A stretch of DNA of 13,336 nucleotides, from positions 1 through 13,336 of the forward strand of contig JAGBZQ010000021.1 of NCBI GenBank assembly GCA_017628165.1, given 5' to 3'. Below the pieces are notes generated by a model. The model did no database searches, was not told where the DNA came from, and was given only the letters and a program-made list of their open reading frames with translations. Positions 6,734 through 13,336 of the stretch are shown one piece after another (the first letter of the stretch is position 1; every line of letters starts with the position of its first letter). Source of the stretch: Kiritimatiellia bacterium. GTDB taxonomy: Bacteria > Verrucomicrobiota > Kiritimatiellia > RFP12 > UBA1067. The position numbers and the translations under genes were made by a program.

Positions 6734-7573
6734 TCAACGCTCAACTGGCATATTCCACTCTTCAAGACGACCTGCCATCCAATCAAAGGCGGCATCCTGC
6801 ATAACCTTGGATTTTCCATGGGGGATTACAGGCCCGCAGCTGCAACGGATATCATACGAGGTGTCCAAAGGCCCGAAATCCTTGAAAACCTTGCGAAGGA
6901 TTCCCTTCTCGCGCGTAAGCTGGCAGCGCGTATCCACCACAATCGGCACTACGGGACATCCCGCCTTCTCGGCAAGCTTCGTGCCGATGGATGAAAACTG
7001 CTTGCGGCTGAAAACATTCTGGCGAGTCCCCTGCGGGAAAATAAGAAAACTGCTGCCAGATTTGATGCGCTCAACCCCGACGTTGAGAATGTGCATCAAA
7101 TCCTCACGCGGTGACTTTCGGCCCACCGCCACCATTCCCATGTGGGCGGCGGCCTTCTCCAAAAAAGGAAGATGGAGAAGCGAACGCTTGGCCACAATGC
7201 TAAACGGCCCGTAGGTGAGAACAACGGGCGGAAGAAGTATCGTCTCGATTGTGGACATGTGATTGCAGAGATAAACAACGGGGCCGTCATAAGCCTGACG
7301 GTTCTTCCAGCCATCGAAAACAACATTCATTCCAAGCTTCTCCGCACCGGTGACTGTGGAGAAGCAGAAATGCGCCCACTTATCCGTGGTAAGCTTGCCG
7401 AGCGGCTCGTAAATCGCACAAAGAGGGAACACGCGCGTTAAATTAAAAGAAAAGCCAAGCGTCGCGAGCGCACTCGGCTTGGCGCGAAAAGGAGCGCGAT
7501 GATTATCCTTCGTCTTGTATCCTCCCGTCAGGAGAAGCTCTTCGCGAAATTCTTCCAAAGTAGTCTTTTTCAT
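6734..7573 (-). CDS. plsC: 1-acyl-sn-glycerol-3-phosphate acyltransferase (PlsC-like), variant motifs
   Basis: This 279-residue member of the lysophospholipid acyltransferase family would acylate lysophosphatidic acid at the inner membrane. The catalytic motif reads NHMSTIE (His105, Glu110), that is HX4E in place of the usual HX4D. Motif III reads FPQGTR (179-184) in place of FPEGTR. A 'VAVGRKSPREDL' stretch (148-159) is the usual motif II area, and 'GCPVVPIVV' (about 205-213) the motif IV area. From memory, HX4E plus FPQGTR occurs together in a subfamily seen for example in Desulfovibrio-like bacteria, so this is probably a real, active variant and not decay. There is one moderate hydrophobic stretch near 37-55. 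The ATG at 7573 overlaps the upstream stop as ATGA, with GGAGGT upstream. Acyl acceptor specificity is uncertain, and it may act on a different lysolipid. Confidence 0.85.
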   Translation of the reverse strand: MKKTTLEEFREELLLTGGYKTKDNHRAPFRAKPSALATLGFSFNLTRVFPLCAIYEPLGKLTTDKWAHFCFSTVTGAEKLGMNVVFDGWKNRQAYDGPVVYLCNHMSTIETILLPPVVLTYGPFSIVAKRSLLHLPFLEKAAAHMGMVAVGRKSPREDLMHILNVGVERIKSGSSFLIFPQGTRQNVFSRKQFSSIGTKLAEKAGCPVVPIVVDTRCQLTREKGILRKVFKDFGPLDTSYDIRCSCGPVIPHGKSKVMQDAAFDWMAGRLEEWNMPVER

Positions 7574-8340
7574 ATCTGAACCTCCACGACAGTATCGCCC
7601 GCTGCATTACGCCGAGCCTGCTCCGCCTCCCGCTGCTTCTTGATCTCATCCCTGAGATCATTGAGCATCTGACGGGTCTCAGCTTTCTCCGCTTCGTGCC
7701 GAGCACTCTCCTCTTCACGTCTCTTGGCCTCAGCCTCCCTGAGCTTGGCGAGCTCCTCCTGATTGGCGCGGCGCGCCGAAGCCTCTTCATCAAGCTTAAG
7801 CTGGCGGCGGCTCTTCATGAGAATCTTTGCGTTGCCGTCAACGGAAGCACGAGGCGAAAGAAGAGAACTGCGGCGTGAAAGCGGAACGTTTGAGGGCGAT
7901 ACGGCAGAAGCCTGCGGAAGTGCACTGGCACCAAGCGTGCGCTCAAGCACTATGGAATCCTTTTCCAGCACAACCAACTTCGTGGCCACATCCGCGCTTT
8001 TGACAAGCCAACCATCCTTCGTTTCGCCGACCGCCAAATAATAGTGAACCGGAGTCTTGGATGAGCTTGCATCGGAAAAGCCCACCTTTACAGTCCCGTC
8101 AGGCATCTGCTGCAAAGCAGAAACGGCCACAGCCTTCTCAAGGCGTTCCTGCTCTTTTGCCACCTCCTTTTCGTCCATAGAGCCAGAAGAAGAACTCTTC
8201 TCCGGAATCACAGACGGATCATCTGGCGGCAGACCGAAAAGACATTTGTCTATAATCGGCTGATACAGCTCAAACGGTCTTCGCTCTGCAAGACCGGTAA
8301 AAACTAAAAACATGAAGAAACATGAAATAATTCGACTCAT
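7570..8340 (-). CDS. Secreted or periplasmic protein with C-terminal coiled coil (GspC/PilP-like core suspected)
   Basis: This 256-residue protein has three visible parts. Residues 1-18 form a signal peptide (positive start, hydrophobic 4-17, likely cut after 'TGLA'). A 'RPFELYQPIIDKCLFGLPP' segment (21-39) is followed by a Ser-rich linker and then a compact beta-rich core at about 68-136 with 'YYLAVGETKDGWLVKSADV' and 'LVVLEKDSIVLERTLG'. A long, highly charged Ala/Glu/Arg helix (about 175-246) is probably a coiled coil. The 'Y..I....LFG' start and the 'G..L..D..K.V.L.K' rhythm resemble the inner-membrane homology region of type II secretion GspC and pilus PilP proteins, but similarity is weak and no other secretion gene is nearby. 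Both ends are ATGA overlaps, with the HD gene upstream and plsC downstream, so it is made in step with them. The ribosome site AGAGGAG is good. Confidence 0.78.
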   Translation of the reverse strand: MSRIISCFFMFLVFTGLAERRPFELYQPIIDKCLFGLPPDDPSVIPEKSSSSGSMDEKEVAKEQERLEKAVAVSALQQMPDGTVKVGFSDASSSKTPVHYYLAVGETKDGWLVKSADVATKLVVLEKDSIVLERTLGASALPQASAVSPSNVPLSRRSSLLSPRASVDGNAKILMKSRRQLKLDEEASARRANQEELAKLREAEAKRREEESARHEAEKAETRQMLNDLRDEIKKQREAEQARRNAAGDTVVEVQI

Positions 8341-9098
8341 AGCGACTCCTCTGCTTTTCTCAAAACCGCCTCCACAGCGCTCTCGTTGGTCAGCTCTCTT
8401 AAGAAACGCCTGCGAAATTCAAGATGCCCACGCTCTAAGCATATTTTACGTGAAGTCGCATACTCAAGGCCCGAAATCATCCATCCCACCTGCACAAGAA
8501 CAAAATCTGCAAGACACTTGATGTACTGATAATCCACGGCCCGTGAATCCATAAGCGCCTCTACGACTTCAATGCTCGGCGGAGAAAAAATCTTAAGATT
8601 CCAAAAAGCGCGGTTGTCATTGCGCCAATCCGTATTGGCGAGACGATCTTCAAGGACATTGAAGATATCGAGCTTGTCAGCATCACGCAAAGCTTTGGAG
8701 CAAGCGAGCGTAATATCGTCCATTTCATCCGCAGGAATGTCACGGCAATTGTGGACGAGAACGGCAGTCAAAATCTTTGAAGCATCCTCCCAACCATCGA
8801 GCCAACCTTTTTCCTTGACGATATCGTGCGAAAACACCGCATGATCCACACTGTCTGCATCGCGAAATGTGTTAAAACGCTTGAGCTGCTCATAGCGCCC
8901 GGTATCATGGAGAAGTGCGGCCGCTTCAAGTGCGCGAGCAGTCCGCTCATCGAACTGCTCGCCCTTGGCTATCTTACGCGCCAGAGCAACCACATTGCGG
9001 GTATGAAGGAGCTTCAGCTCCATCATCTCAGGGAGCGTTCCTTCTACGCGAAACGTATCCACGTATGAAGAATACTTTCCTTCAAGCTCGGCAAACAT
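8337..9098 (-). CDS. HD-domain phosphohydrolase
   Basis: This 253-residue HD-superfamily protein has a metal site built from 'LLHTRNV' (His32), 'LLHDTGR' (His64-Asp65), 'DHAVFSH' (His86, His91), 'VHNC' (His116) and 'RDADKLDI' (Asp139-Asp141). That is the complete H...HD...H...H...D series expected of an active metal-dependent phosphohydrolase acting on nucleotides or phosphate esters; the substrate cannot be told from sequence. There is no signal peptide or membrane segment, so it is cytosolic. It begins ten bases after the serS stop and ends with an ATGA overlap into the secreted protein gene. No good Shine-Dalgarno precedes the ATG at 9098, so translation may depend on ribosomes finishing serS; an upstream in-frame stop rules out an earlier start. 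Confidence 0.87.
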   Translation of the reverse strand: MFAELEGKYSSYVDTFRVEGTLPEMMELKLLHTRNVVALARKIAKGEQFDERTARALEAAALLHDTGRYEQLKRFNTFRDADSVDHAVFSHDIVKEKGWLDGWEDASKILTAVLVHNCRDIPADEMDDITLACSKALRDADKLDIFNVLEDRLANTDWRNDNRAFWNLKIFSPPSIEVVEALMDSRAVDYQYIKCLADFVLVQVGWMISGLEYATSRKICLERGHLEFRRRFLRELTNESAVEAVLRKAEESL

Positions 9099-9108
9099 GG
9101 CGGCGCTT

Positions 9109-10389
9109 TTACTTTACAGCCTCAAACTTCTCCATGCCGTTCATATATGGGCGAAGAACCTCTGGAATCGTGACTGATCCGTCAGCATTGAGATACTGCT
9201 CCATAAGAGCCACCATGAGGCGCGGCAAGGCAACGCCAGAGCCGTTCAGCGTATGGACAAGCTTCGTCTTTCCGTCCGTGTCGCGGAAGCGGCAGTTGAG
9301 GCGGCGAGCCTGATAATCGGTAAAACACGAACAGGACGAGACTTCAAGCCACTGCTTCTCACCTGGAGCCCAAAGCTCGAGATCGTAGCACTTGGCCGCA
9401 GAAAAGCCCATATCACCGCTGCACAACTGGAGAATGCGATAGTGAAGCCCAAGACCCTTCAAAATGGCCTCGGCCTCCTCAACAAGAATCTCAAGCTGGG
9501 CAAAGCTCGTTTCAGGATGGACGAAGTTTACCATCTCGACCTTGTCAAACTGGTGGACGCGAAGCATTCCGCGCGTCATCTTGCCGGCGCTTCCGGCCTC
9601 GCGGCGGAAGCAGGGAGTGTAGGCTGTAAGCTTGACGGGAAGATCTTTGGCCTGAAGAATATCGTCACGATAAAAATTCGTAACAGGCACTTCAGCCGTA
9701 GGGATAAGCCAAAAATCGTCAATCTGGCAGTGATAAAGATCCTCAGCAAACTTGGGAAGCTGCCCAGTACCCGTCATTGATTCAGAATTGACCACAAAAG
9801 GAGGAAGCATTTCCGTATAGCCCTGCGTCTGGCAGTGAACATCAAGCATATACTGGATAAGCGCGCGCTGCAGCTTCGCACCATTTCCCATAAGTATGGG
9901 GAAGCCCGTTCCCGTAAGCTTGACGCCGCGGGCAAAATCGAAGAAGCCCAGCTTCTCGCCAATAGCGATGTGGTCTGGAATCACATAATCTGGATCCTTC
10001 CATTCTCCAACGGTGCGAACAACCGTATTTGCGGAGCTGTCCATGCCGGTGGGGATTTCGGCGGCGGGAATGTTTGGAATGGAAAGAAGAGTATCCCTAA
10101 GCTCCACCTCTACCCCTGCCAAAAGGCGATCGATCTCCGCAATGCGGTCACCGACCTTACGCATTTCCTCCTTAGCGGCGGCAATGTCACCACCTTCTTT
10201 GGCTATCTTTCCGATTTCCTTCGAAGCGGAATTGCGCTTGGCCTTGAGCGTCTCTGTTTCTGCCACAAGCGCGCGGCGCTTTTCATCCAAATCTCTGGCC
10301 TTTTCAAGAGAAGCCTTCTCAACGCCGCGACGGGCTAGCTGGGCAGATGTGGCTTCAAAATCTTCTCTGAGCTTACGAATATCTATCAT
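9109..10389 (-). CDS. serS: Seryl-tRNA synthetase
   Basis: This class II aminoacyl-tRNA synthetase of 426 residues is the normal bacterial SerRS length and charges tRNA-Ser in the cytosol. The N-terminal arm (about 1-105) is the antiparallel coiled coil that reads the long variable arm of tRNA-Ser. The catalytic core shows 'LTGTGFPIL' (158-166), 'TAEVP' (231-235), motif 2 'FRREAGSAGK' to 'RVHQF' (261-281), 'SSCSCFTDYQARR' (351-363) and motif 3 'NGSGVALPRLMVALMEQY' (382-399). Motif 3 has Leu-Pro where many relatives have Val-Gly, and the usual SSCS-N-F reads SSCS-C-F; both look tolerable. The ATG at 10389 has GGAG eight bases upstream, about 25 bases below a strong promoter. The leader is too short for a T-box. 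Confidence 0.97.
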   Translation of the reverse strand: MIDIRKLREDFEATSAQLARRGVEKASLEKARDLDEKRRALVAETETLKAKRNSASKEIGKIAKEGGDIAAAKEEMRKVGDRIAEIDRLLAGVEVELRDTLLSIPNIPAAEIPTGMDSSANTVVRTVGEWKDPDYVIPDHIAIGEKLGFFDFARGVKLTGTGFPILMGNGAKLQRALIQYMLDVHCQTQGYTEMLPPFVVNSESMTGTGQLPKFAEDLYHCQIDDFWLIPTAEVPVTNFYRDDILQAKDLPVKLTAYTPCFRREAGSAGKMTRGMLRVHQFDKVEMVNFVHPETSFAQLEILVEEAEAILKGLGLHYRILQLCSGDMGFSAAKCYDLELWAPGEKQWLEVSSCSCFTDYQARRLNCRFRDTDGKTKLVHTLNGSGVALPRLMVALMEQYLNADGSVTIPEVLRPYMNGMEKFEAVK

Positions 10390-10412
10390 AGTGTTTCTCC
10401 AATTTACCGCAT

Positions 10413-10441
10413 ATTATACCATTTTTATGCGTACAAGTAAA
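10413..10441 (-). promoter_or_regulatory. Extended -10 promoter for the serS operon
   Basis: On the minus strand TTTACT (10436-10441) and TATAAT (10413-10418) are 17 bases apart, and TGG directly precedes the -10, giving TGnTATAAT. The predicted start near 10406 leaves a leader of under 20 bases before the serS ATG. The -35 hexamer lies inside the arm and T-run of the groEL terminator. Confidence 0.75.
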
Positions 10442-10475
10442 AAGCGCACCCCTTTTACGGAGTGCGCTTTTACTT
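10435..10475 (-). terminator. Rho-independent terminator after groEL
   Basis: Starting about 20 bases past the groEL stop, the minus strand can form a 13-pair stem, AAAAGCGCACTCC with GGGGTGCGCTTTT (one T-G wobble), around a six-base GTAAAA loop (core 10440-10471). A run of five T follows. Allowing one bulged base, the arms extend outward with AAGT/ACTT to roughly 17 pairs. It separates the chaperone genes from the serS operon and, being nearly symmetric, could also stop plus-strand transcripts. Confidence 0.88.
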
Positions 10476-10494
10476 TGCGTAATCCTATCTGTGA

Positions 10495-12129
10495 TTACAT
10501 CATTCCACCCATGTCGGGCGCACCGCCGTGACCGCCGCAGCCGCAGCTCTCCTTCTTTTCGGGGAGATCCGTAATCATGCAGTCAGTCGTAAGGAGGAGA
10601 CCGGCAATGGATGCGGCGTTCTGAAGGGCAGAGCGCGTCACCTTGGCAGGATCGACAACACCGGCCTTCAGGAGGTCGCAGTACTCGCCAGTACGGACGT
10701 TGTAACCGTTGTTGCCCGTAGCCTTCTTGACGTTGGCGATGACAAGAGCGGCTTCCTCGCCGGCGTTATTAACGAGCTTCCTCAAGGGAGCTTCGATTGC
10801 ACGGGCGATAATCGTTGCGCCAACCTTCTCGTCACCCTCGAGATCGAGAGCTTCGATCGCCTTCTGAGCGCGGAGATACGCAACGCCGCCGCCGGGAACG
10901 ATGCCCTCTTCAACTGCCGCGCGAGTAGCGTGGAGAGCGTCATCAACGCGATCCTTCTTCTCCTTCATGGCAGCCTCAGTAGCAGCACCAACCTTGATGA
11001 GCGCTACGCCGCCAGCGAGCTTGGCAAGGCGCTCCTGAAGCTTCTCGCGATCGTAATCGGAAGAAGTCTCCTCAATCTGCTTCTTGATGATGGCGACGCG
11101 CGAATCGATATCGGACTTCTTGCCGAGGCCCTCAATGATCGTGGTATTGTCCTTGTCAACAATAACCTTCTTGGCGCGGCCAAGCATATCGAGCGTGACG
11201 CTCTCAAGCTTGATGCCGATATCCTCAGAGATGAGCTTACCGCCGGTGAGAATAGCGATGTCCTCAAGAATAGCCTTACGGCGATCGCCAAAACCAGGAG
11301 CCTTGACAGCGCAGACCTGGAAGGTGCCGCGAAGCTTGTTCACTACAAGTGTAGCGAGGGCTTCACCCTCAACATCCTCAGCAATGATCATGAGCGGACG
11401 GCCGGTCTTGGCGACGCCCTGGAGGAGAGGAAGCATATCCTGGAGGTTGGAAATCTTCTTCTCGAAGAGAAGAATGAAGGGATTCTCAAGCTCGCACTCC
11501 ATGCTCTCGGGAGAAGTAACAAAGTAGGGAGAAAGGAAGCCCTTGTCAAACTTCATGCCCTCTACTACATCAAGCGTAGACTCAAGAGTCTTGGCCTCTT
11601 CAACGGTGATCGTGCCGTTCTGGCCGACCTTATCCATCGCATCAGAGATCATCTTGCCGATTTCAACATCGCCGTTGGCGGAAATCGTGGCAACCTGCGT
11701 AATCTCGTCAGCAGACTTCACCTTCTTGGCGAGCTTGGAAATAGAGGCTGTGACAGCGGCGGTAGCCTTGTCGATACCGGACTTGAGCGACATCGCGTTG
11801 GCACCCGCGGTGAGGTTCTTGAGACCCTCACGGTAAATAGCCTCTGCGAGGAGCGTGGCGGTGGTAGTGCCGTCGCCAGCTACGTCGTTCGTCTTGGAAG
11901 CGACTTCCTTGACCATCTGAGCGCCCATATTCTCGAAGGGATCGGGGAGCTCGATTTCCTTGGCGACGCTGACGCCGTCCTTGGTAATCTGGGGAGAGCC
12001 GAATTTCTTGTCAATGATGACGTTGCGGCCAGAAGGGCCGAGAGTGGATGTGACAGCCGCGCTGAGCTTCTCAACACCTGCAAGAATCTTCTGACGCGCT
12101 TCAGCGTCGAACTTAATCTGCTTTGCCAT
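10495..12129 (-). CDS. groEL: Chaperonin GroEL (Hsp60)
   Basis: This 544-residue group I chaperonin forms the double seven-membered ring that folds proteins in the cytosol with GroES and ATP. Visible marks are 'TLGPSGRNVIIDKKFG' (29-44), the ATPase loop 'VAGDGTTTAT' (83-92, Asp86), 'KAPGFGDRRKA' in the apical domain and the signature 'AAVEEGIVPGGG' (near 402-413). The whole chain is full length. The C-terminal tail is odd: instead of repeated GGM it reads KKESCGCGGHGGAPDMGGMM, with Cys529, Cys531 and His534. The ATG at 12129 has only a modest AAGG ribosome site about eleven bases upstream. The gene follows groES after 96 bases and ends at a strong terminator. Only one groEL is in the window; PVC bacteria often carry several, so this need not be the only copy. 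Confidence 0.98.
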   Translation of the reverse strand: MAKQIKFDAEARQKILAGVEKLSAAVTSTLGPSGRNVIIDKKFGSPQITKDGVSVAKEIELPDPFENMGAQMVKEVASKTNDVAGDGTTTATLLAEAIYREGLKNLTAGANAMSLKSGIDKATAAVTASISKLAKKVKSADEITQVATISANGDVEIGKMISDAMDKVGQNGTITVEEAKTLESTLDVVEGMKFDKGFLSPYFVTSPESMECELENPFILLFEKKISNLQDMLPLLQGVAKTGRPLMIIAEDVEGEALATLVVNKLRGTFQVCAVKAPGFGDRRKAILEDIAILTGGKLISEDIGIKLESVTLDMLGRAKKVIVDKDNTTIIEGLGKKSDIDSRVAIIKKQIEETSSDYDREKLQERLAKLAGGVALIKVGAATEAAMKEKKDRVDDALHATRAAVEEGIVPGGGVAYLRAQKAIEALDLEGDEKVGATIIARAIEAPLRKLVNNAGEEAALVIANVKKATGNNGYNVRTGEYCDLLKAGVVDPAKVTRSALQNAASIAGLLLTTDCMITDLPEKKESCGCGGHGGAPDMGGMM

Positions 12130-12225
12130 TTTAAGTTTACCTTTCTTTAGTTGCGATTTCCTATCTCGATTTCATTAGAAACTCTCGAAAGTTGCCGACT
12201 GAACTCGAAATCAACCGCTAAAATT
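12130..12225 (-). other. groES-groEL intergenic spacer with repeated TTTCGAG
   Basis: The 96 bases between groES and groEL hold no gene or clear promoter. On the minus strand TTTCGAG occurs twice (about 12183-12189 and 12204-12210), with a related ATCGAG at about 12163-12168. A GATTTC/GAAATC pair and a TCGAGTT/AACTTTCGA pair could form a modest stem-loop upstream of the groEL ribosome site. Such structures sometimes adjust GroES:GroEL ratios by processing or stabilising RNA, but here that is only a suggestion. Confidence 0.3.
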
Positions 12226-12513
12226 TTATTTTTCAATCACGCCGAGAAGATCTTCCTCGCGTACGAGCTGGAGCTTCTTATCACCCACCTTCACTTCGGT
12301 GCCACCGTACTTCGGGAGAAGAACCGTATCGCCGACCTTAACGTCGAAAGCGATCTCTGCGCCGTCCTTGTCAAGCTTCTTGCCAACTGCAACAACCTTG
12401 CCCTGCATAGGCTTTTCCTTTGCAGAATCGGGAATGATAATGCCGCCGACGGTCTGCTCTTTCTCTTCAATGGGTTCAACGAGCACGCGCTCACCAAGAG
12501 GTCTGATTTTCAT
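12226..12513 (-). CDS. groES: Co-chaperonin GroES (Hsp10)
   Basis: This 95-residue co-chaperonin is the seven-membered lid that caps GroEL. It shows the N-terminal 'IRPLGERVLVEPIEE' strand (3-17), the mobile loop 'KEQTVGGIIIPDSAKEKP' (18-35) containing the Ile-Ile-Ile GroEL-binding triplet, 'GKVVAVG' (38-44), the 'VGDTVLLPKYGG' segment (60-71) and the C-terminal 'EEDLLGVIE' (86-94). It begins 40 bases after the dnaK stop with an AAAGGA ribosome site about 13 bases upstream of the ATG, and groEL follows. No CIRCE element (TTAGCACTC and its inverted copy) lies before it, so it is probably read from a promoter before dnaK or from a site that I cannot see. Confidence 0.97.
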   Translation of the reverse strand: MKIRPLGERVLVEPIEEKEQTVGGIIIPDSAKEKPMQGKVVAVGKKLDKDGAEIAFDVKVGDTVLLPKYGGTEVKVGDKKLQLVREEDLLGVIEK

Positions 12514-12553
12514 GATTTTTATTTTCCTTTCAGTTTAAAATTCTTTTACTATC

Positions 12554-13336
12554 TTACTTCATCGTGAAGTCGGCGTCGACAACATCGTCTCCACCCTTCT
12601 CCTTCTTAGGCTCATTATCCGGCGGCGGCTCGGGATTGGCTCCCGGCTGCTGCTGGTTAGCCTGAGCGGAAGCGTACATCTCCTGCGCCACAGGCTCCAT
12701 CGCCTTCATGAGTGCCTCTTCCTTCGCCTTGATGTCGGCGATCGGAGCGGGAGGATTCTTAGCGAGCTCGTCCTTGAGAGCCTTGAGAGCCTCTTCGACG
12801 GGAGCCTTCTTCTCGGCAGCGATCTTATCACCAGCGTCCTTCAAGGTCTTCTCAACCTGGAAGGCCATGGAGTCGGCCTTGTTGCGGGCCTCAACTTCCT
12901 CATGGCGCTTCTCGTCCTCGGCTGCGTGGGCCTCGGCGTCCTTGCGCATCTTTTCAATCTCTTCCTTGGAGAGACCGCCGGCGGCAGTGATCGTGATCTT
13001 CTGCTCCTTCTGCGTACCAAGATCCTTCGCCGAGACATTGAGAATGCCATTGGCGTCATTTTCAAACGTAACCTCGATCTGAGGAACACCGCGCGGCGCT
13101 GGAGGGATGCCATCAAGATTGAAATTGCCGAGACTCTTGTTGTCACGCGCCATCTTGCGATCACCCTGGAAGATCGCAATCGTCACTGCAGGCTGATTGT
13201 CGGCCGCAGTCGAGAAGACCTGAGACTTTTTGGCGGGAATCGTCGTGTTGCGCTCAATAAGCGGAGTCAAAACACCGCCAAGCGTCTCAATGCCGAGAGT
13301 AAGGGGTGTGACATCAAGAAGAAGGACATCCTTCAC
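12554..13336 (-). CDS. dnaK: Chaperone DnaK (Hsp70), C-terminal part only
   Basis: About 260 codons of Hsp70 are present; the N-terminal ATPase domain (some 385 residues) lies beyond the right edge. The frame enters at Val-Lys-Asp just before the interdomain linker 'VLLLDVTPLTLGIET', so the GTG at 13336 is an internal Val and not a start. The substrate-binding beta domain follows ('GGVLTPLIERNTTIP', 'VTIAIFQGDR', 'FNLDGIPPAPRGVPQIEVTF', 'GILNVSAKD'), then the helical lid ('GLSKEEIEKM' onward), a Gln/Pro-rich linker and the ending 'DDVVDADFTMK', a variant of the usual EEVD-like bacterial tail. DnaK holds unfolded chains in the cytosol with DnaJ and GrpE, neither of which is in this window. groES follows after 40 bases, so the three chaperone genes look like one operon. 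Confidence 0.97.
   Translation of the reverse strand: MKDVLLLDVTPLTLGIETLGGVLTPLIERNTTIPAKKSQVFSTAADNQPAVTIAIFQGDRKMARDNKSLGNFNLDGIPPAPRGVPQIEVTFENDANGILNVSAKDLGTQKEQKITITAAGGLSKEEIEKMRKDAEAHAAEDEKRHEEVEARNKADSMAFQVEKTLKDAGDKIAAEKKAPVEEALKALKDELAKNPPAPIADIKAKEEALMKAMEPVAQEMYASAQANQQQPGANPEPPPDNEPKKEKGGDDVVDADFTMK

Noticed and set aside
10390..10412. T-box leader for serS
   Set aside because: The predicted leader is under 20 bases, far too short for a T-box.
10528..12150. 540-codon open frame on the plus strand
   Set aside because: It is exactly antisense to groEL, whose reading frame is certain. The long antisense frame follows from the codon use of groEL, and the translation resembles no family.
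12514..12553. CIRCE operator or promoter before groES
   Set aside because: The 40-base gap contains neither TTAGCACTC-like arms nor a convincing -10/-35 pair.
13334..13336. GTG at the right edge as the start of a short gene
   Set aside because: It is an internal Val codon just before the conserved DnaK interdomain linker; the ATPase domain must lie upstream outside the window.

Overview
All genes in this window lie on the minus strand, so transcription runs from high to low coordinates. The content is a chromosomal, mostly housekeeping segment of a bacterium. Several features point to the Planctomycetes-Verrucomicrobia-Chlamydiae superphylum, perhaps the Kiritimatiellae/Verrucomicrobia side: the overall look of GroEL, a Cys-containing protein with a closing 'EVQQQVVALL' segment next to a SNF2/SWIM pair, a phospholipid acyltransferase with HX4E and FPQGTR motifs, and a polytopic protein ending in a segment of the type 'WLVTDGLIDDNIRR'. 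This placement is inference from remembered families; no marker was aligned. There are no tRNAs, rRNAs, insertion sequences, CRISPR arrays or phage genes. No non-coding stretch is longer than about 110 bases.

Layout in transcription order: (1) 13336-10495, chaperone block: the C-terminal part of dnaK (cut by the window edge), then groES and groEL, ended by a strong hairpin terminator at about 10435-10475. (2) 10418-3085, a tightly packed apparent operon with an extended -10 promoter: serS, an HD-domain phosphohydrolase, a secreted coiled-coil protein, a PlsC-family acyltransferase, a small four-Cys protein, a SNF2-family helicase-like ATPase, a SWIM zinc-finger protein and a 53-residue small ORF. 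Gaps run from a 29-base overlap to 10 bases, and two junctions are ATGA overlaps. (3) 3050-1, a second transcription unit with its own extended -10 promoter: a PLP-dependent O-acetylhomoserine sulfhydrylase (metY type) joined by an ATGA overlap to a large polytopic membrane protein that runs off the left edge.

Functionally the window combines protein folding (DnaK, GroES, GroEL), translation (SerRS), membrane lipid synthesis (PlsC), sulfur amino-acid synthesis (MetY) and a DNA- or chromatin-type ATPase pair (SNF2 plus SWIM) whose biological role is not settled in the literature known to me. The parts most worth a second look are the SNF2/SWIM/four-Cys/small-ORF group inside the serS operon, the shared promoter architecture of serS and metY, the groEL terminator whose arm contains the serS -35 element, and the Cys/His-containing GroEL tail. 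I did not find a convincing wholly new system. Most of the window is ordinary core genome.
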